Source: Trueperaceae bacterium
GTDB taxonomy: Bacteria > Deinococcota > Deinococci > Deinococcales > Trueperaceae
Length of the DNA stretch: 59,079 nucleotides
Reading direction: 5' to 3'
Assembly: GCA_020431825.1 (NCBI GenBank)
Contig: JAGQHN010000012.1
Span: 8,069-67,147 of the forward strand
The translations under genes and the position numbers were made by a program. Positions within the stretch are counted from its first letter, which is position 1. The number at the start of each line of letters is the position of its first letter. Of the stretch, positions 9,060 through 16,673 are shown one piece after another. Under the pieces are notes generated by a model. It saw only the letters and a list, made by a program, of their open reading frames with translations. It was not told the DNA's origin and did not search any database.

Positions 9060-9694
9060 GCAAGGAAAACATGTTGGCTACCATTCGCGCAGCCTTAAAA
9101 GATGTGCCTGAGGCTGAAACGCCAGAGGATACGCCTGTTCCTAGAGAGTATTTGACGAGCCTAGAGACGAGTCTAGAGGACAGGCTCGAGCTGTTCACCG
9201 AGCGCACCGAAGACTATAAAGTGGTGGTTCAGCGTATCAACCAAAACGACATTGTCTCAAGAATTGCAGCATGTTTGCAGGCAAGAACTGCCAAAACCAT
9301 CGTCATCCCTATAGATTTTCCTGATAACTGGTTGCCTGAAGGCTTCTCTTTTATCAAAGATGAAAACTTAAGCCATCAGCAGTTAGATGAAAGTGATGGG
9401 GTCATTACAGGTTGTGAGGTGGCAGTGGCGCAAACGGGAAGTATAGCGTTAGCAGCAGGCAAGTATCAGGGACGGAGGGCTATTAGTTTATTGCCTGACT
9501 ATCATCTCTGTCTGGTTTTTGCTGAGCAAGTAGTTGATTTGGTGCCTGAGGCGTTTAAGAAACTCGAGCCTAGTGTGCAAAACTGCAAACCCATTACCTT
9601 TATTTCAGGGCCTTCTGCAACTTCAGATATTGAACTAAATAGGGTTGAAGGAGTGCATGGGCCACGGACGCTCGAGGTTTTGCTGATTGAATAA
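9056..9694 (+). CDS. lutC: Lactate utilization protein C
   Basis: This 212-residue LUD-domain protein matches LutC: VITGCEVAVAQTGSIALAAG near residue 115 and the C-terminal ISGPSATSDIELNRVEGVHG (shown whole, 20 residues). The GPS.TADIE.. type ending is a hallmark of the family. It is the third subunit of the L-lactate oxidation complex. Its ATG overlaps the lutB stop by four bases. No terminator is visible after it, and the next gene has its own ribosome site 100 bases on. Confidence 0.93.
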   Translation: MSKENMLATIRAALKDVPEAETPEDTPVPREYLTSLETSLEDRLELFTERTEDYKVVVQRINQNDIVSRIAACLQARTAKTIVIPIDFPDNWLPEGFSFIKDENLSHQQLDESDGVITGCEVAVAQTGSIALAAGKYQGRRAISLLPDYHLCLVFAEQVVDLVPEAFKKLEPSVQNCKPITFISGPSATSDIELNRVEGVHGPRTLEVLLIE

Positions 9695-9798
9695 GCTAGC
9701 TATGTTTGCTTAAGCTCCAACATCCTTCCAACAAAAGCTTTCTAAACTCTTTTTATCCAAACAGGTAAATCAAACCTGACGGAAAAAAGGAGTTAATG

Positions 9799-10224
9799 AT
9801 GAAAAAGCCTTTTATACTTATAGCTGCCCTTTTACTCGCTACCTATGCATTTGCTCAGACGACAAGCTTTAGCGGCAGTGTGCCTTACCAGTCCGGCCTG
9901 ACGCTTACAGAAGCAGAGGCGCTGGCTACGGTAAGTGCCGAGGAAGCAGTCGCCGCTGCTGAAGCATTTGCAGGCGTATCATCGCCAGATGCATTGGCTG
10001 AACTTACTGTTATCAACGATTTCCTCGTCTGGTCGGTAGCTCTGGGCGATCAGACCGTTTATGTCGATATTGGTAACAGTCAAAACATTAGCTTGCAAAC
10101 GAATGCCATTACCGGGCAAATGACTGCAGGAGACGACGATGATGATAATGACTATGAACATAGCGGTGGTGATCACGAAGATCATGAAGGTTCTGAGCAT
10201 GAAGGCCATGACGATGATGATTAG
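9799..10224 (+). CDS. Exported PepSY-like protein with His/Asp-rich tail
   Basis: This 141-residue protein has a Sec signal peptide (KKPFILIAALLLATYAFAQ, cleavage after AFA). Its middle part resembles a PepSY-type fold: an Ala/Glu-rich helix (SAEEAVAAAEAF) followed by beta strands ending VYVDIGNSQNISLQTNAITG. The last 30 residues are almost entirely Asp, Glu, His and Gly, as in metal-binding tails. The ATG at 9799 has AAGGAG six bases upstream. It precedes a response regulator and kinase by about 90 bases. It may be a periplasmic metal or redox sensor partner for that kinase; this is inference. The PepSY call rests on shape and neighbours. Confidence 0.7.
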   Translation: MKKPFILIAALLLATYAFAQTTSFSGSVPYQSGLTLTEAEALATVSAEEAVAAAEAFAGVSSPDALAELTVINDFLVWSVALGDQTVYVDIGNSQNISLQTNAITGQMTAGDDDDDNDYEHSGGDHEDHEGSEHEGHDDDD

Positions 10225-10258
10225 CCTTAAGCTTTTTAGAGCTTTTTAAATGCCCTTG

Positions 10259-10288
10259 CCAGTGGATGCCAGGCGCTTAATCCACTGG
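10259..10288. promoter_or_regulatory. Perfect inverted repeat upstream of response regulator
   Basis: CCAGTGGAT at 10259-10267 pairs perfectly with ATCCACTGG at 10280-10288. A TATAAA follows at once, then the AAAGGA ribosome site of the regulator gene. With no T-run it looks more like an operator or promoter-proximal hairpin than a terminator, and could be an autoregulatory site of the OmpR-type regulator. Confidence 0.5.
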
Positions 10289-10315
10289 TATAAAATAGAC
10301 TGACGAAAGGAAAAG

Positions 10316-10972
10316 ATGCGCATTTTAGTGGTGGAAGATGATTTGGCGATAGCTGAACTTGTCAAAGAAGATCTAGAAGCGCAGGGGTTTGCGGTTGATT
10401 GGGCGCAAGATGGCGATGAGGCCTACAGCCTGAGCCGCTCTTTTCCTTATGATCTTCTGGTTCTAGATATCATGCTGCCGGGTCAAAACGGCTTTGAATT
10501 GACGAAAAAACTGCGTACTGAAAAAGCTAAGGTTCCTGTGCTTATGCTTACGGCTCGAGACGGTATAGAAGACCGGGTTAAGGGGCTCGAGCTTGGCGCA
10601 GATGATTATCTGGTCAAGCCCTTTCACCTCACCGAGTTAAGAGCCAGGGTCATGGCGTTACTGCGCCGCTCGAAAGGCGAAGCTGACAATAGCATTCAGG
10701 TGGGTCGCCTAAAGCTTGATATTTCAAGGCGTCAGGTTGTCTGGCAGGGCGAATCGATTTCACTTTCGGGTCGGGAGTATGCCCTGCTAGAATTTTTTGC
10801 CCTGCATGCTGATGGTTTTTATCCCAGGGAAAAATTGCTGGAGCATGTCTGGCCGGGTGAAGCCAGTATAGACCCGCGCACCGTAGATACCTATATTCGC
10901 TATTTGCGCCGCAAACTCGGTGATGACGCTATAGAAACGGTGCGTAATATAGGCTACCGCTTTAGGGGCTAA
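10316..10972 (+). CDS. OmpR-family response regulator
   Basis: This 218-residue protein has a receiver domain (acidic pair EDD near 8, phospho-acceptor Asp in LLVLDIMLPG near 51, LTARD, and K in YLVKPF near 102) and a C-terminal winged helix with VRNIGYRFRG at the end. It binds DNA when phosphorylated. The stop overlaps the kinase start by one base (TAATG), so the pair is co-translated. It lies between the PepSY-like gene and the ApbE/DUF2271/PepSY genes, which are its most likely targets. Confidence 0.96.
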   Translation: MRILVVEDDLAIAELVKEDLEAQGFAVDWAQDGDEAYSLSRSFPYDLLVLDIMLPGQNGFELTKKLRTEKAKVPVLMLTARDGIEDRVKGLELGADDYLVKPFHLTELRARVMALLRRSKGEADNSIQVGRLKLDISRRQVVWQGESISLSGREYALLEFFALHADGFYPREKLLEHVWPGEASIDPRTVDTYIRYLRRKLGDDAIETVRNIGYRFRG

Positions 10973-12306
10973 TGAGTTTACGCTTACGCTTAACCCTCTT
11001 TTATACGCTGCTGGTTGCTGTTATTCTGGCAGCCAGCGGTCTAGCTTTGCATTATCTTTTGCAAAGAAGCCTGTCCGCTAGCTTTAACCAGAGCATGCTT
11101 GAAAGCAGTCAGATAATTCGCGCCACCTTAGAAGCGGGTGAATTCGAGTATGACAATAGAGAACTCGAGCTTCATATCGACCCCAGTACGTTTCCCAATG
11201 AACAAACCGCCCTTATTTTTGACCGGGCTGGTAACCTTAAAATGTTGCTTGGAGGTAAGGTAGAGGGTATCACGGAGCTGGTTAAAGATCTAAACCCTGG
11301 CTTTAACACCAAAGATTCTTGGCGTATTTATATTGACACTATTGGTTTATTTACCATTGCTCTCTTAAAAAATACCGAAGCTATACATCATACGCTCAGC
11401 CAATTTGATCGGCTGGTGCTGCTTCTCCTGCCCCTGGCGCTGGTTCTGTCATTTGTTCTGGGATATGCTCTGGCGAAACAGGCCCTTAGCCCGGTTGATC
11501 GGATGACCAAAGAGGCCTATAGCCTGGCCGAGCGCAGAGCCTGGCGCGAAAGTTTGCCCGAACCTGCGGTCAAAGATGAACTCTGGCGCCTCAGTCAAGC
11601 TACCAACACCTTGCTGGCTGCACTAAAGGACGTCATTGAAACAGAGCGGCGTTTTACCGCAGACGCAGCACATGAGCTGCGCACACCTATAACGGTTTTG
11701 CAGGGCAGGCTCGAGCAAGTTCTGGAAGAAACCAAAGAACCGCAGTCCAGAGCCAGGCTGTTAAAGGCACATGGCGCTGCTGAGCATTTATTAACCCTCG
11801 TGGAAAAGCTCTTGCTCCTGGCCCGAACAGAAGCAGGTCAGGGTCTTCAAAAAGAAAAACTTGCCCTGGATGAAGTGGCCTTTCATAGTGCTGAACAGCT
11901 GCGCCCTTTATTTGGTAAACAGGGGCTCGAGCTAATAACCCGGTTGCCTGAGCAACCGGTCTGGGTCAAGGGAGACAGGCTAGCACTGGAACTGCTGATT
12001 AAAAACCTGCTGGAAAATGCCCTTAAATTTACCCCTGAGGGTTGCGTTACTATACGGGTCAAGGTGCAAAATGATCTTGCTCTACTGAGTGTAGAGGATC
12101 AGGGACCAGGTATACCCGAAGCAGTTCAGGATAAGCTTTTTGACCGTTTTTATCAAACTGAAGTAAGCCACAGGCAAATGGGAAGCGGTCTGGGCCTAGC
12201 GCTGGTTAAAAGTATTGCTGACTGGCATGGTGCCAGAATCAAAGTAACGAATCTTGCCAGAGGGGGGTCTTGTTTCAGTCTGACCCTGCCTCTCATTAAA
12301 GCCTGA
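10972..12306 (+). CDS. Sensor histidine kinase
   Basis: This 444-residue membrane kinase has a first transmembrane helix at about 7-28, an extracytoplasmic domain of about 115 residues, and a second helix at about 147-168 followed by a HAMP-like linker. The H-box FTADAAHELRTPI holds the phospho-His near 233. The ATPase domain has the N-box NLLENALKFTP, DQGPGIP and GSGLGLALVKSI. The sensor domain has no cysteine cluster or recognisable fold, so the signal is unknown. It pairs with the preceding regulator. Confidence 0.95.
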   Translation: MSLRLRLTLFYTLLVAVILAASGLALHYLLQRSLSASFNQSMLESSQIIRATLEAGEFEYDNRELELHIDPSTFPNEQTALIFDRAGNLKMLLGGKVEGITELVKDLNPGFNTKDSWRIYIDTIGLFTIALLKNTEAIHHTLSQFDRLVLLLLPLALVLSFVLGYALAKQALSPVDRMTKEAYSLAERRAWRESLPEPAVKDELWRLSQATNTLLAALKDVIETERRFTADAAHELRTPITVLQGRLEQVLEETKEPQSRARLLKAHGAAEHLLTLVEKLLLLARTEAGQGLQKEKLALDEVAFHSAEQLRPLFGKQGLELITRLPEQPVWVKGDRLALELLIKNLLENALKFTPEGCVTIRVKVQNDLALLSVEDQGPGIPEAVQDKLFDRFYQTEVSHRQMGSGLGLALVKSIADWHGARIKVTNLARGGSCFSLTLPLIKA

Positions 12307-12358
12307 AAACTTAAAGGGTCTTCCTTATAGCCTTTCCAACAAGTATTGCGCTAGTAGT

Positions 12359-12452
12359 ACTTATTGCGAGCTAATCTGAGGGTAATGAGAATGCCAGTGC
12401 GATTTGAAACCAATCAACTTAGCAAACGGTGCACAAGCTTTGTTAGAAATGC
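12359..12452. repeat. Two-copy intergenic repeat, copy 1
   Basis: The 319-base gap between the kinase and apbE (12307-12625) holds no gene. It contains a 94-base element that matches a second copy at 52915-53010 at roughly 85 percent, including an exact 15-base block GAGAATGCCAGTGCG. Similarity returns further on at CATCTGAAGCT (about 12535), as if copy 2 had lost some 60 bases. I recognise no riboswitch or RNA family in it. Confidence 0.75.
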
Positions 12453-12625
12453 AATGAGTGTTAGGTAGCAAAGCCAAAGCATTTCCACTCTAGAACTTAG
12501 AGGAGTCAGCAAAATGCCCACCAGCGGGATACTTAGCATCTGAAGCTGTGTAATTTTACCCTACGGTTGATTCCAACATTTATCCAACATTGGCTGTCTA
12601 TGCTGCTTTTAGAAAGGAAAGGTCA

Positions 12626-13612
12626 ATGTTAGATTCTCTAAAAACCAACTTCCTCAACCCGTCTAGCTTCTGGCCGTTAAGAAAGCGTCAGCTGTTAGAG
12701 CTGAGCCGCTATGCTTATGAGCCTGTTTTGGGCACCACCATGGATCTGGTGATCTGGTCTGCTGAAGAGGTGAACGAGACTATCCTGGAAAGGGTTCTAG
12801 AAGAAATAAAAAGACTGGAAAAGATTTACAGTTGTTTTGATACTAAAAGTGAACTAAATACCTGGCTTGCTTCGCCAGAGGCCAGCTACCACGCTTCTTA
12901 TGAGCTTAGTTTGCTCATGGAAAAGGCACTTGACTGGGTAGCAAAGACCCAGGGGGTCTTTCATCCGGGGGTTCAGGCACTCATGACACTCTGGCAGGCT
13001 GCCGAACAGCAAGACAAAGTTCCGGAGCGCTCCGAGCTAGATGACTGTGTAACCAAGTTGCAGCTCGAGTTTTGCCATCTGGACAGCTCGAGCCGAATGC
13101 TTAGCAAATTAAGTCCGCTCAAGCTAAATTTCAATGCCCTTGCTAAAGGTTTGATTGTTGATTTTGCTGCTCAAATTGCTCTAGATCAAGGCAATGTTGA
13201 GGCAGTTCTGCTCAATATAGGGGGGGATTTGAAGCATATAAGCCGTAAGTCTGAGCCAAAAGCTACCCTGATTGAAGTAGAAACAGGTCTGGCTCGAGCC
13301 AGATTGACGCTAGGAATTACCAATCAAGCGGTTGCCAGTAGTGGGTCGCCCTACCGCGGCTTTAAAGTTAAGGATAACTGGTATTCGCATATTATTGACC
13401 CGCGCACAGGCTGGCCGGTTGATACCAGAGTGAGCGCAACCGTTATCGCCCCAGATTGTCAGACTGCCGATGTCCTGGCAACCGTATTTAGCATTCTTAA
13501 GCCCGAGGAAAGTATGGCCTTAGCCAACAGTCTCGAGGGCGTGGGTTGCCATTTGCTCCTGGCAACAGGCGAGGTCAGGTCTAACCCCTTTTTTGATCAA
13601 CACCGTTGTTAG
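12626..13612 (+). CDS. apbE: FAD:protein FMN transferase
   Basis: ApbE attaches FMN covalently to Thr or Ser of target proteins. The 328-residue protein has the family landmarks: LNFNALAKGLIVD near 170, LLNIGGDLK near 197, AVASSGSPYRGF near 238 and HIIDPRTGWPV near 258, followed by ADVLATVFSIL with the metal-binding Asp. I chose the ATG at 12626 because AAAGGAAAGG lies just upstream; the longer frame begins at a TTG at 12590. Unlike many ApbE proteins it has no signal peptide or lipobox. It is followed by DUF2271 and PepSY genes, a common grouping. I saw no (S/T)GAT flavinylation motif in those neighbours, so its target is unclear. Confidence 0.88.
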   Translation: MLDSLKTNFLNPSSFWPLRKRQLLELSRYAYEPVLGTTMDLVIWSAEEVNETILERVLEEIKRLEKIYSCFDTKSELNTWLASPEASYHASYELSLLMEKALDWVAKTQGVFHPGVQALMTLWQAAEQQDKVPERSELDDCVTKLQLEFCHLDSSSRMLSKLSPLKLNFNALAKGLIVDFAAQIALDQGNVEAVLLNIGGDLKHISRKSEPKATLIEVETGLARARLTLGITNQAVASSGSPYRGFKVKDNWYSHIIDPRTGWPVDTRVSATVIAPDCQTADVLATVFSILKPEESMALANSLEGVGCHLLLATGEVRSNPFFDQHRC

Positions 13613-13732
13613 AAGTTTTTGGGCGGTGTACCAGATTTTGTGGCTCTGCTTAACTGAATGCCGATTATGACTGAATTTACCCACCCCATACGCACAAAAT
13701 CGGACAGCTTCAAGTCCTTGAAAGGAACCGTT

Positions 13733-14290
13733 ATGGAAATTAATGAAAAATCAAGATTACTTAACCGCAGAAACTTCTTAAAGAAATCAGGTTTGGGGCT
13801 GCTGGCCCTATCTTTAGGGGGAACCAGACTGTTTGCTCGAGCTGCCAGCAGCACCTGGAACGACGTTATGGAACTGGCAATAAATTTTGAAATCAAAGCT
13901 CAGGGTCGCCGACCCTATGTGGCTGTTTGGGTCGAAGACTGGACCGGTAGCCCGGTGCGCACTCTCGAGCTTTGGATGCAGCACACAAAATATCTCAACC
14001 ATCTGAGACGCTGGTACAACAATGAGCGGGGTAATAATCGTCTGATAAGTTCGGTCTCGAGCCCAACTCGTCGTGCCGGTCAGTATTCGATGATCTGGGA
14101 TGGGCTTGATGATAATGGTCAGGCTGTTGCAGCAGGAGAGTACTACATCTGTGTTGAATATGCCAGAGAAAATGGGCCTTATCATTTGGTGAGAGGGCGG
14201 GTAAATCTGGATACTACGGATTTTGCTGAAACCTTTTTAGGTGGTTCAGAGTTAGGAGATGTTCATGTTGAATTCCGTACCCGCGCCTAA
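13733..14290 (+). CDS. Tat-exported DUF2271 protein
   Basis: The 185-residue protein begins with a twin-arginine signal (NRRNFLKKSGLGLLALSLG, then cleavage near LFARA). The mature part matches the DUF2271 family: PYVAVWVEDWTGSPVRTLELW, KYLNHLRRWYN, and WDGLDDNGQAVAAGEYYICVEYARE (quoted in parts: WDGLDDNGQAVAAGEYYI). Its biochemical role is unknown; the family usually sits beside PepSY membrane proteins and ApbE. I chose the ATG at 13733 because AAAGGA is just upstream and the Tat motif then lies at the usual distance. It overlaps the next gene by 26 bases. Confidence 0.85.
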   Translation: MEINEKSRLLNRRNFLKKSGLGLLALSLGGTRLFARAASSTWNDVMELAINFEIKAQGRRPYVAVWVEDWTGSPVRTLELWMQHTKYLNHLRRWYNNERGNNRLISSVSSPTRRAGQYSMIWDGLDDNGQAVAAGEYYICVEYARENGPYHLVRGRVNLDTTDFAETFLGGSELGDVHVEFRTRA

Positions 14291-14909
14291 GCAAGCCGCC
14301 AGACCTGCTAAAGTGCTTGCTACCAAACCCTTTAAAACACAGCTTTATAAATATGCGCGGTTAGCCCATGTTTATTTGTCTACCGCAACCTTGCTGGTTA
14401 TTTTATTTTTTTCCGTGACCGGGTTTTTACTCAATCACCCTGACTGGTCTTCGGCAAAAGAACCTGTTACCCAGGATCTGAGCGGAACTTTGCCAGATGG
14501 CTGGTTCAAAAACGGTCAGATTGATTGGCTCAGAGTAGCTGAGTATATGCGCCATGAGCACGACGTCCACGGTCAGGTTGGCGACTACTGGAGTGATGAG
14601 ACCACCGGACAGCTCAATTTTACCGGGCCAGGTTACACCGCTGATGTTTTTATAGATTTGCCCACGGGAGACTACAGCCTCTATAGCGAGTCACAGGGCC
14701 TACTTGCTTTTATTAACGATTTGCATAAAGGTCATGGTACGGGTCAGGGCTGGAACTGGACGATAGACGCCACTGCCATTTTCCTGATTTTAATTTCCCT
14801 CAGTGGTCTGGTGCTTACGTTGCTGCTCAAAAAACTAAGAAATAAAGGACTGGTGACGATGATTATCGGGGGCTTGCTGAGTTTCGTGATTCTCTTCCTG
14901 GCACTCTGA
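14265..14909 (+). CDS. PepSY-associated transmembrane protein
   Basis: This 214-residue protein has a membrane helix near 33-53 (STATLLVILFFSVTGFLLNHP, 21 residues, of which the core is LLVILFFSVTGFLL), an extracytoplasmic PepSY-like domain with VFIDLPTGDYSLYSE, and two further helices at about 165-185 and 192-212. The HxxxG and NDLHKGHGTG segments resemble the PepSY_TM family, some of which bind heme or act as ferric reductases. The ATG at 14265 has AGGAG six bases before it and lies within the DUF2271 gene, so the two are coupled. It ends the envelope cassette that begins at 9799. Confidence 0.8.
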   Translation: MLNSVPAPKQAARPAKVLATKPFKTQLYKYARLAHVYLSTATLLVILFFSVTGFLLNHPDWSSAKEPVTQDLSGTLPDGWFKNGQIDWLRVAEYMRHEHDVHGQVGDYWSDETTGQLNFTGPGYTADVFIDLPTGDYSLYSESQGLLAFINDLHKGHGTGQGWNWTIDATAIFLILISLSGLVLTLLLKKLRNKGLVTMIIGGLLSFVILFLAL

Positions 14910-14969
14910 GTTACCAGCTTAGAGCTGAAAGTCTGTTTGCGGTAAACTTCAACCTGGAAGACGTGATTT

Positions 14970-15803
14970 ATGACCATCGCTGAAGCCCTCGAGCTAGCCC
15001 AAAAACACCTGGCGGATAAAGCTAACTCCCAGGGAGAGGCCTTTTCGCTACTCGAGTCTCTCCTTGGTAAAAGCAAACCTGAACTTGTGCTTAGTCGCTC
15101 GAAACTCTTAACAAAAGAACAAGTTAAAACCTTAAAGACCTGGCTCGAGCGCCGCACGGCGGGTGAACCCTTACAGCACATTCTGGCTAAGGCACCTTTT
15201 TACGGACTCGAGCTAATGGTTTCTCCAGAGGTACTCATTCCCCGTCCTGAAACCGAGGTGCTGGTTGATAGGGCTTTGCAGCAGTTAAGAAAACTGGCTA
15301 AGCCTCGAGTGTTAGATGTGGGAACAGGCAGTGGCGCCATTGCCTTGGCTATCAAACAGGAGTGTCCCAGTGCTGAGGTCTGGGCAAGTGATCTTTCAGC
15401 AGATGCCCTCAAAATTGCCAGAGAAAATGCCAAATGCTTGCATCTTGAAGTTACTTTTATTCACGCAGATTTGCTTACAGAACCTGAACTGGCTGACTAT
15501 GCCAGAACAGTTGACGTGCTGCTTGCCAATTTGCCCTATTTGCCAGCGTCAGATAAAGCCTGGCTAAGTTCAGAAGTTCAGCATGATCCAGAACTAGCCC
15601 TTTTTTCAGGCGAGGATGGGCTCGAGCTGTTCTATAACTTAGAAAAACAAGCATTCTCGCTGCTTAAAAAAGGCAGTGCGGGTTTTTTTGAACTGGACCC
15701 ACGAAATGTCTGGCAGGCCTATGAAGCTTGCGCACACTGGTCAGCAAGAGAAGTCTTTCAAGATTTGGTTTTACGAGACAGGTTCCTGCGACTCGTGCGT
15801 TAA
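14970..15803 (+). CDS. prmC: Peptide chain release factor N5-glutamine methyltransferase
   Basis: PrmC methylates the Gln of the GGQ motif in release factors RF1 and RF2. The 277-residue protein has the small N-terminal helical domain and a Rossmann methyltransferase with IPRPETEVLVD near 90 and VLDVGTGSGAIALAI near 113. The catalytic segment reads ANLPYLP near 190 rather than the usual NPPYI. The 3-prime end overlaps the convergent lspA gene by 33 bases. Confidence 0.9.
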   Translation: MTIAEALELAQKHLADKANSQGEAFSLLESLLGKSKPELVLSRSKLLTKEQVKTLKTWLERRTAGEPLQHILAKAPFYGLELMVSPEVLIPRPETEVLVDRALQQLRKLAKPRVLDVGTGSGAIALAIKQECPSAEVWASDLSADALKIARENAKCLHLEVTFIHADLLTEPELADYARTVDVLLANLPYLPASDKAWLSSEVQHDPELALFSGEDGLELFYNLEKQAFSLLKKGSAGFFELDPRNVWQAYEACAHWSAREVFQDLVLRDRFLRLVR

Positions 15804-16343
15804 GGGTTTGACCTCTTCTGAGGTTTCGGCCCGTGCAAAGTCTAAATCGCTTTGAGGTTCAGCTTTAGGCTGAACAAAGAGACTCGAAATAATCAGTAAA
15901 CCTGCACCTATAACCACACAACTATCAGCGACATTAAAAACAGGAAAGTTCAAAAAAGGCGTATTGAAATGAATAAAGTCGATCACGTAGCTGAGCCTGA
16001 AGCGGTCAATCATATTGCCCAAAGCTCCAGCAAGTATCAGGGTTAAAGCGGTTTGTTGGATGCGGGGCATCGTTGTTCGGTTGCGCCAGATATAAATAAA
16101 GATAAATAAGGAGACGGTGGCAGATAAGATGCCCAAAAGACTGGTGCCATTTAGCGTAAAAGGACCCAGGGGCATGTTAACCCCCTGAAAAATACCAAAG
16201 GCAGCACCTGTGTTTTGAACATAAGTAAAGTAAAAACCCAGGCCAATGTATCTACCAACTGAGCCAAGCGGAAAGGTACTCGCGGCCCAGAGTTTGGTTA
16301 GCTGATCAGCTGCGATGAGCAGCGCAGCAAAAAGTGCAAACAT
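15771..16343 (-). CDS. lspA: Lipoprotein signal peptidase II
   Basis: LspA is the membrane aspartyl protease that cleaves lipoprotein signal peptides. The 190-residue protein has four transmembrane helices and the two catalytic Asp motifs, GALGNMIDRFR near 112 and VFNVADSCVVIGAG near 137. An AAGGAAG ribosome site lies before the ATG at 16343. The C-terminus has a polar tail of about 30 residues beyond the usual end, and the gene's last 33 bases overlap prmC on the other strand. Its substrates here include the lipoproteins at 27597 and 46665. Confidence 0.95.
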   Translation of the reverse strand: MFALFAALLIAADQLTKLWAASTFPLGSVGRYIGLGFYFTYVQNTGAAFGIFQGVNMPLGPFTLNGTSLLGILSATVSLFIFIYIWRNRTTMPRIQQTALTLILAGALGNMIDRFRLSYVIDFIHFNTPFLNFPVFNVADSCVVIGAGLLIISSLFVQPKAEPQSDLDFARAETSEEVKPLTHESQEPVS

Positions 16344-16673
16344 AATTTCTTCCTTAACAGGTGGCTAATAACTAGCGACCAAACTTAGTATAAGCACAGT
16401 TTTTGGCATTTTAACGTTAACTAAGTCGTATTTTCTTTAAATCTGGCAGATGAGATAAACCTGGGCTCTAAGCTTGCTTTTGTAGCTTGGTAAATGGGCT
16501 CGAGCCTTATCTTTAAGGTCAATTTACAATCCTGACAAGTTACTATACGGCTTGTAAACATTTCACCGATTTTTAAAGCGAGCTGCGTTAAAATGAGCAG
16601 TTTCGTGTTAAAAAACTCATATCTGGGACATTAAAGCTTGCGTGAGAGAATAGCGTGATGTTATACCTTTGCC
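16344..16673. other. Divergent intergenic region between lspA and the CRP-like gene
   Basis: These 330 bases hold no gene. They contain a perfect ten-base palindrome GGCTCGAGCC at 16497-16506 and an ACAAG/CTTGT inverted repeat at 16535-16539 and 16551-16555 around TATACG, a plausible regulator site. The leaderless promoter of the CRP-like gene is at the right end. Confidence 0.5.
16638..16667 (+). promoter_or_regulatory. Leaderless promoter of CRP-like gene
   Basis: TTGCGT at 16638-16643, a 17-base spacer and TTATAC at 16661-16666 are followed seven bases later by the ATG at 16674. There is no Shine-Dalgarno sequence, so the transcript probably begins at or next to the start codon. Confidence 0.65.

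Noticed and set aside
12359-12551. Copy 1 of the repeat as a cobalamin, FMN or c-di-GMP riboswitch
   Set aside because: I tried to place the conserved core sequences of these classes on both strands and could not; it is kept as an unclassified repeat.
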